DNA from: Talpa occidentalis
Lineage: Eukaryota > Chordata > Mammalia > Eulipotyphla > Talpidae
Assembly (NCBI RefSeq): GCF_014898055.3
Contig: NW_026555331.1
Coordinates: 98,912,684-98,976,683 of the forward strand
Direction: 5' to 3'
Length of the DNA: 64,000 nt
Made by a program: the position numbers and the translations under genes. This document shows, in pieces, positions 13,901-25,900 of this stretch. Within the stretch, counting starts at the first letter, position 1, and the number at the start of each line of letters is the position of its first letter. The notes below the pieces were generated by a model that had not been told where the DNA came from, did not search any database, and was given only the letters and a program-made list of their open reading frames with translations.

Positions 13901-16900
13901 ATGTGTTTATCTTTTTTGAATGCTGAGTAATATTCCATTGTGTATATGTACCACATCTTCTTGATCCAGTCATCTATTTTTGGGCATTTGGGTTGTCTCC
14001 AAAGCTTAGCTATTGTAAATTGTGCTGCTATAAACATAGGGGTGCAGGTACCCTTTTGTTTTTGCTTTGTTTTGTTTTGTTTTTTAAATTTTATTTTTAT
14101 ATTCCCCATACAATTGCAACCCCCTTATTTTGACCCCAATCCCTCCTTTCCCTGCCCCCCCACCCCCCATAGTGCAGGTACCCTTTTGAATTAATGTTTC
14201 TGTGTCCTTTGGGTAAGTACCTAGAAGTGGAATTGCTGGATCATATGGAAGCTCTATCTTTAGTAGGTTGAGGAATCTCCACACAGCTCTCCATAGTGGT
14301 TGGACCAGTTTGCACTCCCACCAACAGTGCAGGAGAGTTCCTTTCTCTCCACACCCTCACCAACATTTGTTGTTGCTAGTTTTTTTAATATGTGCCATTC
14401 TCACTGGTGTGAGATGGTATCTTATTGTAGTTTTGATTTGCATTTCCCTGATTATAAGGGATGTTGAACATTTTTTCATATGCCTGGTGGCCATTTGCAT
14501 TTCCTCTTCAGAGAAGTTTCTTTTTAGCTCTTCTGCCCATTTTTTGACTGGATTATTTTCTTTGTTTTTGTTGAATCTTATCTGCTCTTTGTAGATTTTT
14601 GTGGTCAGTCCTTCATCATTAGTGTTGGGTACAAAAATGTTCTCCCAGTTGGTGGGGTTTCTCTTTGTTTTGGTTATTGTCTCTCGCTGAACAGAAGCTC
14701 TTTAATTTGATGTAGTCCCAGCTGTTTATCTTTGCCTTCACTATCACTGCTTTGGGTGATGCATCTGTAAAGATGTCTTTGAGGTGCATGTCATGTAGTG
14801 TTTCGCCTATATTTCCTTCTATATATTTTATGGTTTCAGGTCTTATGTCTAGTTCTTTAATCCATTTTGAGTTGGTTTTTGTGCATGGTGTGAGGTAGTA
14901 GTCAAGCTTCATTCTTTTGCATGTAGCGACCCAGTTTTCCCAGCACCATTTATTGAACAAACTTTCTTTGCTCCAGTGCATATTCTTTGCTCCTTTGTCA
15001 AAGATTAGTTGACCATAGATCTGTGGGTTTATTTCTATTCAGTTCCACTGGTCCGACATGGAGGAACTTTAAATGCATATTACTAAGTGAAAACAAGACA
15101 GTCTGAAAAGGTTCATACTTTAGGATTACAACTGAGAATTGGAATTCGCATTCTAATTCCTGAGATTGTAGAGAAGATTATGCTATGGAGATAATTAAAA
15201 AGACTAGTGTAAAGATTAATAGATAGAGCACAGAGGATGTTTATTGCAAGAAAAATGCTCTGTATGATAGTATAATGATGTAATAAGAGCAGTTTTAAGT
15301 TCAAAGCAAAATTACGAGAAAAAGAGAAAGTTTCCAGATACCCCTCCTCCCTCAGATGCATAGTTATCATTATCAACATCCCCTGCCAGAGTGGCACCTT
15401 TGTTATAACTGATGAACCTAGACTGACAGATCATAATCACCCTTAAATCCATAGTTTACATTAAGATTCCCTCTCAGGGTTGGGCATTTTATGGCTATGG
15501 ACAAATGTATAATGATGTGTATATCATTGATATCAATGAATCCTAATGTAAACTATGGACTTAAGGGTGATTATGATCTGTCAGGTTCATCAGTTATAAC
15601 AAAGGTGCCACTCTGGCAGGGGATGTTGATAATGATAACTATGCATGTGAGGGAGAAGGGGTATGTGGGAACTTTCTCTTTTTCTCTTAATTTTTCTTTG
15701 AACCTAAAACTGCTCTAAAAAATAGCCTTTTTTAAAAAGTTTCATCATATGAAATTCTAGAGCAAATATCTATAGTATCTAATTTGTTAAAGATGCATAT
15801 AGCCAGAAAAAGTGAAAGAAGACCTAAAAGTCTCCCAAGATTGAAAAGTCTTGCAGTAATTTTTACATCCTATTTTTCAGAATATGCAATAAGGTAATTG
15901 TGGAAAATATATTAAATTGCTAATAAACATTTCAAATTATAGTTATGTATTTGTGTTAGCATGGTTCTTTTAAAGATACCAGTATATCCTAAGATTGTCT
16001 TAAAAACTTCCAAAATTGCTTCAAATTATCATTAATTTTTCTATAAACTCTCAGTTATCATATTTCCTAGTTTCTTTTAGGCCTAACTAAATTTTCTTTG
16101 GTTAGTCCTTTCTTCACGAGATTCTTTTTTATATACAATTGTTTGGTTATATGAAGAACAAATCAAAGGTCAAAATCAGCCAGACTGAAGTAGTGAGTAC
16201 GCTGATATCAAACCACAACTGTAATTATTTTTTGTTCCAATCATTTGATCATGCTCTTTTCTGTCTCTGTGCTCTTTCCTATTTATCATTAGAAATTTAA
16301 TACCTTGGTAGGGGAAAAAGGAGCTCAAATGAGTGGAGGACAGAAACAAAGAATCGCAATTGCTCGAGCTTTAGTTCGAAACCCCAAGATTCTGCTCTTA
16401 GATGAGGCTACATCTGCCCTGGATACAGAAAGTGAATCGCTTGTTCAAGCAGCATTGGAGAAGGTAAGTGAACGGTTGTATTTCTTACTTCAGTATTCCT
16501 GGTTTAGCATTATTTTAAAATACAAGAAAATATGGCTCTATAGAAAATCATTTATTAAGTTTGGAATCCTCAAGATATGGATGGAGGGTGTTCACCCTTT
16601 TAAACATTTGTTTAGTATTTATAGGAAATAATTTGGAAGAGAAGAGATCCTATACTTGGTGTTAAAAATATATATGAAGCTGATGTCCAAGCAGCCATGG
16701 TATATATGCTCTCATTCCACTATGTCTTTACTTCCCACTCTCCCAAAATCTCCATCGTGACTATAACCATATCCACCAATTGCCTCTTCCAGGCACACCT
16801 GTGGGATTCTCTTCCCTGACCACTTTTCCTTGTAGGGCAGCCAGAGAGTGGTCATTTTAACTTCATTCCATCTCAAGTAGAGAAGCATTCGTGTGGTTTG

Positions 16901-19900
16901 CCCTGACTTTGAACCTTCCTCCTCCAACTGCCCTGAACCCGCAAATATTGCCCTGACCTCCTGTTTACTATAAGATGCTGCAACCAAACTTAGCTCAGGC
17001 TTTTAAAATAAACTGTTAATTGGCAACATAATAACTAGTAAAAAGTTTTCCATTACTGGTGAAAATGGAATCTGTATCATAAATGAAGAAAGATGAATGC
17101 AGACCATTTTTAAATTACTGTTCCAATTTATACAAAACAGGCATGTGTACATGTGGATATAAAAGAAGGAACAATGCATGAAAATAATAGTAGTTATGCG
17201 GCAGAATTGTAGGGGAATTAAGGATTGTTTTTAAATTTTTTTTCAGTTTTTAAAGAGGCGAGAAGATAAAATCAACACTGTAGGGATATATAGGTATGAA
17301 ACTGCTTTAAGTAAGGTCTGCTGGTCTTTTCTGGGATGAGTATAAGTGGTAAATGGGGTGACAAATAGAACAATAAGCTTGATTATTTATATAAACTGCA
17401 GTTTATCAGAAAATGACTCATGGTGAAGAGGAGAATTAAAATACAGAAATAGTAATGAAAACTCTATCACCATGAGATTCCTCTACATCTACTACATACT
17501 GTAGTTGTGGAATCAAGCTTTTAGAGAGGTCCCTACCTAAAGAGGGGAAGGAATAGAGCAGGTCTTATTTATGCTAAGAACTCCCAGACCCTGATGCCTA
17601 ATACAACCTGATCTGTAACAGTCACCAGATTTTATCTAAAAGTGACACCCATTCACTAATCAATCAAAGAAGGTGCAATAAAATGTATTCCTCCTCTTGG
17701 GTGAAAGCTACATGCACTCCCCTCCACAGCCTACCCTCACATATTCTTCCCATTACCTCCTCTCCATTGCCCCATTGTCTTCCTTTTAAATGAAATTCTA
17801 GAATAGTAAAACTAATCTATAGTAATAAAATATCCAATCAGTATTTTCCTGGGATGTCGGGTAGGTTTTCAGTAAAAAGGAGCATGAAGGAACTATCATT
17901 CTTGTTCTTACTTGTATTATTGCAATTGATTCCTTCTTCAATCCATGCCATTTCCAATCAGGGCTCAACACAGCAACCAGGTATTGCCATTAAAAATAAA
18001 TTTGATCATGTCATGCTTCTGCTTCAAATCCTCCAATGAGTCCCTAGCTCAATCTTTCAGTAATCTAAATTACTAGGTTACTTTCAGTAATCTAAAGAGT
18101 TCTAAGGAGTGCCAAGCTCCTTCTGGAACCTATCACACGATTCCCCACCCACACGGAACTTTCTTTGAACATCCAGTCATAGCATTTTTCATCAGCTAAC
18201 ATAATACATATATATTTGTTGATTGTGTTTTTATCTCTTACCTCCCTGGAATGTCAGCTCTCTGATGACAAAGTCTTTGATTGGTAAACTTCAGCATCCC
18301 CAGCTTTACAATGATACCTAACCCTTAAACAGCCAATAAAGATTTGTTAAATGGATTTTGGATAAGTATGATACAGAATTTTTCCAAAGTCTGAAGTACT
18401 GTTTTCTGGATTTCTTAATCTAGGCTTGCTACAAACAAGTTGTGCTTCACTAATCTTGTTTAAGAGGAGGATCTAGGGTGAGTGGATAAAGGTTTATGCC
18501 ATAAGCTATGGACTTCCACTCTAGCTTGGACCTGGCATGTCACTGCAGCATGTTTCCAAGCTGTCCCGCTACAAGGAGGCATGGCAGTGAACACCTGCAA
18601 GCCCCTGGGGAAGCTGAAAGAAACCCACACTGATTCTATGATAAAGTCTATGAAAGTTCTTTGAAATGTTAAAAGTAGTATGCAAATCTAAGGAATAATT
18701 ATTATTAAGTGAAGTTCAGCTACACCACATCAATGGAGAATCTTTAAAAGGGCCCTTTACTAATTATGAGGGAAGGGTTTCCATCACAGTTTTATTCTTT
18801 GAAGAAACAGTACTGCTTTATTGAAGCCCTCATGAATTTTTCTTTATCATCACTGTTCTCTCTCTCTATGATGCACTGTTAGTCTTCCTCCCAGGCCCCT
18901 TAAAATTATACTACTTGGAGAACTGAACAACAAGAAAATTTGTTAGTACATTAAGTTATGGACTATTTTAATAAAACCCCAAGAAGCAGTTATCTAAAGT
19001 TGAATTTAGGTTAATTAGTACACAAACACACACATGCACATACATATTTTTCTGTGATTGTTAGTTAAATAACACAACCTTTATTTATTTATGGAATTAG
19101 GGATTTGTTATGTTTTTTTCTTTCTCTTTCTTAACCATTTGTAACAACACAATAATTGTGTGGTACGAAAAGGGGATTTCTGCAAGGGGATTTCCTTGAC
19201 TGGAATTAAGCCAGAAGACTAAATAAAGGTGACACACAGACCACTTTATTCCAAAAGCATCATGGAACATTTTATTAACCCACTTAATCAGACTCATATT
19301 TGTAACCATTTATAAGTTATTTAGGTGTAATAAAGGAACAAATGGATGATAGTAGCTGATCCTTACAAAAACTCAGTGAGAAAAAAATATTTATTCTCCT
19401 GCTTATTCTACATCTCACATTTACATATGTGCACACTGAGTCATGAGGATATTGAATAACTGCTAGTAATAATGAAGTCAGAACTTGGATCCATACAGTT
19501 GGCCCTCTACCCCATTCACATAACCACTGTGCTGTGTCGCCTCAAGACCTCTTCTGACTTGCCTGCTGCTCCCCTCAACAGTGTATTTTAATCTGCCTAT
19601 TCTGTTCCCCACTGTGTCTCTGGTGAATCCTCTCACCCCCTTACACCCGTGGCCTGTACCCCAGTACTTGCATGCATAAATAAATACATCTTTTTTTAAA
19701 AAGAATATATCTACTAGGGACTGAAGCTAAATCTAATCTAATATCTTCAAAACCAGCCTCTTTTAAACACAGAATTGCCATATGATCCAGCAATTACACT
19801 TCTTAGTATATACCAAAAAAATTAAAAGCAAGGACTCAAGTAGATAGCTGTGCATCAGTGTTCACAGCAGCATCATTCACAATAGTCAAAAGGTGAACAT

Positions 19901-22900
19901 TTGATGAATGAATAAGCAAAATATGATATATACATGTACTCAGTCTTTAAAAAATAAAGGTAATTCTGATACATGCTATAACATACGTTACCCTAGAAGA
20001 CATTACGCTAAGCAAACTTAAAAAAAATGAAAAATGTCCAAACATTTATATGTAATAGCTAAAATAGTCAAATTCATAAACAGAAGGTGTAATACAGGCT
20101 ACAAGATTCTGAGAAAAGGTAGATAGGGCGTTATGCTTTAAAAGGAACAGAGTTTCTGTATGGGATGAAGAAAAACTTGGAACTGCATAGTAGTTAATGC
20201 CACTGAATTGTACACTTAAAAGTGGTTAAAATTTTACCATATACAGAAAAATGATAGCAATACAAGCCTCAGTAAAAAAGAACATACACAGAGGAAATGG
20301 CCTCTTGGGTCCAGGAGAACCCCACCCTTCTAAAATGGCTAAAGTGGTAAATTTCATGTTATACATATTTTACTAGAATTAAAAATAAAACACCTCTATA
20401 CAAACCACATTGCTACTTTGGAAAAAAACTCACACCATATCCCATGGTAGTCTTATAATAGACATCCTTTTGTCCCCTTATTGTGTTTATTTTGAGTCTA
20501 TTGTAATACAATCAGTGGGTTTTTCTTTCATAGATGAATTATAATTTTTACTTAACATGACATTTCAGCCCTTTAAAATATAGTAAAAAATATTAAAAGT
20601 ATATTATAATATCTTCCATTATATGGGTAAGTACCTCAATGGTATCTGTAAATTTAAATTATTCCTAAGCTTTGTCCTCTCCCACAAATAGGGAAAATGC
20701 CTATGTGAAGTCAGGCTTTTCCTGGAGTCCAGCAAAATGGTGAAAGAGTGACATAGAAGATAGAAGTTTATCCCATGCTCAGGGATGGAAAAAATTAGCA
20801 TAACCAAAATGACTATCATGCATAAAGCAATGTATACATTTAACACAATCCTATCAAAATGCTAGCAGTATTTTTCCAAGTAATTGAACAGAAAAATATG
20901 TCAGGTTATATGGAACCATAAAAGGCCTCAAATTGCAAAGCAATCCTGAGAAAAAGGAAAAAATGGAGGTATCATGTTACCTGACTTCAAACTTTACTAT
21001 AAAGAGCACCAGTAGCTGCTGTGAACTCTGATGTACAGCTATCTACTTGAGTCCTTGCTTTCAATTTTTTGGTATATACTAAGAAGTGTAATTGCTGGAT
21101 CATATGGCAATTCTGTGTTTAAAACAGGCTGGTTTTGAAGATATTGCTCTTTACTATAAAGAGCACAGATACATTGATCAATGGAAGAAAATTAAAATTC
21201 CAGAGATAAATTCATATACATATCAATACCTAATCTATAAGAAATCATCCATGATCATAAAATGGGGAAAGGACAGTGCCTTTAAGAAACATTGCTGGGA
21301 AAATTAGAAAGCCATACATAACAGAATGAAGTTGAATCACTCTTTAACTTTACACACAAAAATAAACTCCCAATGGATTAAATATTTAGATATAAGACCT
21401 GCAGGAATAAAATATATAGAAAAAACATTAATGATATGTTCCAAGACATCAAGAATAAAGATGTATTTGGAAAATGAACTGATGTACCAAGTGAAATAAA
21501 AATAAAAATTAAGTAGAATTATCTCAAGCTATTCGCAGTGTAAGAAAATATGAGATTAAAAAGACATCCTATTGAATGAATAATAATGTATAACTGATAG
21601 GGGGTTAATATCTAAGATATATTAAATCACATATCAACAATAAAAAGACAAAACAGTCTAATAAATATGTAGCAAATATAAACAGATAGTTCACCAAAGA
21701 GGATGTCCAGAAGACAAGATCAGACATGAAAAAAAAAGTGCTCACCATGTCTTCCAATAAGAGATGCAGGTAAAAAGCCCAGTGAGAGACTCTGATGCCT
21801 GTGAGAATGGCACATATTAAAAAATAAATTTAACAAGTACTGGAGATGATGCAGAGAAAGAGGAACCCTACCACATCATTGTTGTGAATGTAACTGGTGC
21901 CTACTGATAAAGAATTGGATCACAAAATCTGGTATATAAATTGTATGGAATATAATCTTGCCATAAGGAAAGATAAAATGCAGCCACTTTCAACAAAATA
22001 GAGGGAGTTTTAGAGAATTATATGTGAAAAGGCAAATCAGAATGATAAAAACAAACACTACACATTTACATAGCAGACCATTTGATAAAGTAAAATACTT
22101 ATGAAAACCAGTGGACATTAATAAACACTGGGAAGACTGAGATTAACAGGGAAAGGGATAAGCAGGTTTTAAAAAAATTGACTTCCTAATTGCTACTAAA
22201 AAAGGCATCTCTGATGTGTTATTTGTAGCTAGAGTTCTGGACTATGTAAGATATTATGAAAGTAAGCTAACGATTGCAGTATTACCTTTTCTTGCCCACC
22301 ATTTCCTTCATCATTTACTTTTTGTTGTAAATTTCTCCACAAATAATAGCTTATTAATAAAGTTCAGTGAAGAAAAAAGATATCAATTAAATGACCATCA
22401 GTTTTATTATCACCTTTTAACAACTTGTTTGGTAAGTTATTTAGAAGTGGGAATGAAGAGATTTCAGGCTAGAAAAAGATAACATTGTGTACTACTTCAT
22501 ATTCCTAATTGGGTAATACATTGTGGCCTCATCTCAGCAAAGAGTTTAGATTTTGATGTGTTTTCCTCTTAGGTCTTAACCTAAGCTTATATATATATTC
22601 ACATAATGCCTGCAATTTGAAAGGAAGAATTAAAGAGACGATGAGTCATTTAATATGGCTCCTGAGTACCTGATACTTTGCTATTTGTCACCCATGTTAC
22701 AAAAGAGAATGCTTTCTCAGACAGATGCCATGACCTAACAGGAACAGTGTTCACCTAGAATGTCAAGCCAATTGGCTATCACATACACAATGGAATAATC
22801 AAGAGTTAAGACACCAGAACTTAACTACCATAAAGACCTTCTAATGGTAGATGGTCAGTTAAATGCTGGTAGCTAAAACAGGTGGAAAATTTTAAGAGTT

Positions 22901-25900
22901 GTGAGAGATTTGCAGGCTGTATTCTTGGAGTACCAGGGTTTTCCAGGAATCGAAGGAATGGAAGAAGGTGGGAAGGAAGGATGGAAAAGTATATAGAACA
23001 CCCCCAGCCTCTTCCTTGACAATTCAAATAGAGCAACTATTTCTCACATAGAGAACACAAGTGTGAAGAAATTGTTCCAAATCCAAATCAGAGACATTCA
23101 GCAGGGGAGAGGGAGGGAGAGGGAGCAAAACAGGGGAGGGAAAAGCACAAGAGACTGTGGTGGTGGTTCGTGGGTGTCTTGGTGGTGAGAATTTTTTTTT
23201 TTTTTTTTTTTTATAGAGGCATGTTTATTTATTTATTTGTTTGTTTGTTTGTTTTGTTCATACATGCACTGGGTATAGTCAGAAGCGCGGGAGGGTGAGA
23301 GAATTCACCAGAGCCAGAGCGGGGAGCAGAGCAGGCAGAAGGACCGAAGTACACTGCTGAGGGGAGCAGCGGGCGGCAGGAGAGGTCTGCGCGCCATGTG
23401 GGACCCTCCTCTGGTGGCCGGGGAGCAGCCGGGGATCGAACCGGCGTCGCAGAGGCGGCGGGCAGCTTCGCAACCCAGCGCTCAACCGCTGCGCCACCGG
23501 GGAGGCCCCTTGGTGGTGAGAATTTTATGGGGATTACACTTGAGAGGAGAAATCAAACAATGTACAAAGATATATAAATAAAAATTTTAAAAATTAATTG
23601 TTGAAAATCAAGCTTCCTTTATATATATATATATATATAATATATATATATATATAGTAGACTGTGTATGAGATTGCTTACCTTTTGTGCTCAATTAGCA
23701 TGTACTACAATGAAAGTTACATCCATCATGAGTTTTTATTGAAATAGTGGACTGCATTCTTATATCATTAAACTTTCTTAGTCTGTTTATGAAATTTGCT
23801 AAGCTATTCATGCAATTTTTTTTAAGATTTATTTTTATTTATTTATACAAGCACTGGGTACAGTCAGAAGCACGGGAGGGTGAAAGAATTCACCAGAGCG
23901 GGGAGCAGAGCAGGCAGAAGGACCGAAGTACACTGCTGAGGGGAGCAGCGGGCAGCAGGAGAGGTCTGCGCGCCATGTGGGACCCTCCTTCGGTGGCTGG
24001 GGAGCAGCCAGGGATCGTACTGGCGCTGCAGAGGATGGGGGCAGCTTCGCAACCAAGTGCTCAACCGCTGCGCCACCGGGAAGGCCCCCTATTTATGCAA
24101 TGTTGAATGACATTTCAAGCTAAAAAAAAATCAAGAAAATTTGGTGCCAGTCATATTCTCATATTTAAACATGATATTTAAAATAATAGTATAACAAGCA
24201 GCTTTCTTGAATATTCAGCATTTGTTATTTCTAACTTTATATTCATTTTCTGTCCTTATTGTTGGAAGGCAAGCAAAGGTCGGACTACAATTGTGGTTGC
24301 ACACCGACTTTCCACTATTCGAAGTGCAGATCTGATTGTGACCATAAAAGATGGAATGGTGGTAGAAAAAGGAACACATGCTGACTTAATGGCGAAGCAA
24401 GGTCTATATTATTCACTTGCAATGTCACAGGTAATGTTTATATGACATAAAGTTATGTTAAGCTCTGCCTGCCTGAGACTATGCAGATACCTCTCTTTTT
24501 CTCCTTTGCGTAATAAACCTGTCCTTTTAAAATGTAAAATAATAATAATAATAAAGTTGTGTTAGCAGTTTTTTTTAACTTTTCATAGATCATACCACAC
24601 TAGAAAACATAAGTACCAAATTATAATCTTAGGCTTACAAAGCAGTCAAATTTTATTTACAGATCCTCAGCAAATAAATTGTCTTTAATATGCCCAGAAT
24701 TGTGCTAGATAATATGATGAGAGTTAAAGAACTAACTGTACATAGCACCTAATTTTGCCAGGCACAATACAAAGAGGCTTCAAAGCTTTATGTAACAGAT
24801 GTGGGACAATCCAGTTTTATATACAGTGATCTCTTGGTTAGAACACTAAAAAATATAATACACAGTTCCTACATGAAGATTTAAAACTTAGCTACAGAGA
24901 CAAATGCAAAATTATGCATACAAATGTTATATATTGTATGAGCAAGAGAAGGCATGGTAATGCTAGAGGCTCATTGACAAATTCCTGGTTTTTATGGACC
25001 ACATTTCTTCTTGCCATGTGATCTACCCTAGTGGATTTAACATAAATTTTTCATTAAAGCATATTAATGTAAGTGATAAGGATTAGATTCTAGCTCTCTT
25101 CTTCATTCTGGTCCAGCCTGTTCTCTTGCCCTAGAAGGCAACCTTCTTTCTAAAGGGAACTTACCGGATAACCAATCTCAACACTTCAGCTTTATTTTAT
25201 AGCTCTAACATTCTGGTTATATGTTAATGATATTTCTTTGCTAATCGGGAATTTAGAATGTAATGAGCCTCCATCTCCTCATCAAATCCACATTGCAAAT
25301 CCTAGCTTTCTCCACAATGGTAGAATGAAGTATTTCTGAGTACACCTTGTAAAGCTATGATAGTGTAAAGAGAAAAAAAAAGTTTAAAACGTAATCCTAT
25401 ATTGACTTTAAAACTTCCCAGTTCCAGTTGTATTTCATATTAAGCCAATTTTCCTTTAAACCTTAAAGTTAGGTGTAATTTGCTAGTTGAATCTGCACAA
25501 TTTTTACTAAATTTAACATTCTGAACAATTTAGTAATAAAAGGAAATCACTGTTAGATCAGTAGGTTAGATCCAACTAACCTTATTATGAGAATTTTTTT
25601 AAGATTTATTTTTATTTATTTATGCATACAAGAACTGGGGTATAGGCCAGAGATGTGGAGGGGTGCGAGGATTCACCAGAGACAGAGTGGGGGCAAAGCA
25701 GGTAGACCTACTGAAATACACTGCTGAGAGGATCAGAGGAGGAGAGAGAGGTCTGCTGTGCCATGTGGGTTAGCTCCTGGCAGGGGATGGAACTCATGCT
25801 GCAGTGGCTGGTTATCACTTGATAGTACTGAGACTTTAACCACTGCTCCACCAGGGATACCCATTGTGAGATTTTTTTAAACTACTACACCTAGATCTTT

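Larger units (their letters stand above)
11225..15720 (+). mobile_element. ancient LINE-1, in pieces
   Basis: Plus-strand pieces at about 11225-11587, 11766-11916, 12484-12565, 12916-13610 and 15071-15720 read on as decayed ORF2 (start resembles KYLGVSL) and a long 3' UTR. They are separated by later insertions, each with its own duplication. Joined in order they follow normal L1 organisation. The last piece carries a fold-back duplication. Confidence 0.8.
4377..16292 (+). other. ABCB5: ABCB5 intron, 11.9 kb, nested retroelements
   Basis: Contents in order: 4377-5541 unassigned; L1 tails at 5554-5820 and 6841-7005; a CA repeat at 6456-6505; ancient L1 7020-9380; a palindromic element split by a twin-primed L1 (9388-11188); ancient L1 11225-15720 broken by a small DNA element, a UQCRH retrocopy, a SINE and a younger L1; 15720-16292 unassigned. 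No functional gene is seen. Confidence 0.85.
16464..24268 (+). other. ABCB5: ABCB5 intron, 7.8 kb
   Basis: Unassigned 16464-17959 (includes a Pro/Cys-rich-looking but non-coding patch at 16690-17000). Then an L2 tail 17960-18355, MIR 19365-19545, a SINE remnant 19548-19703, ancient L1 pieces 19735-22110, unassigned 22110-23195, and SINEs at 23196 and 23817. It ends TTGGAAG at 24268. Confidence 0.85.

Noticed and set aside
16690..17000. Possible exon or small gene from a 91-codon minus-strand frame
   Set aside because: No splice signals, no recognisable domain and no conservation evidence. Treated as unassigned intron.
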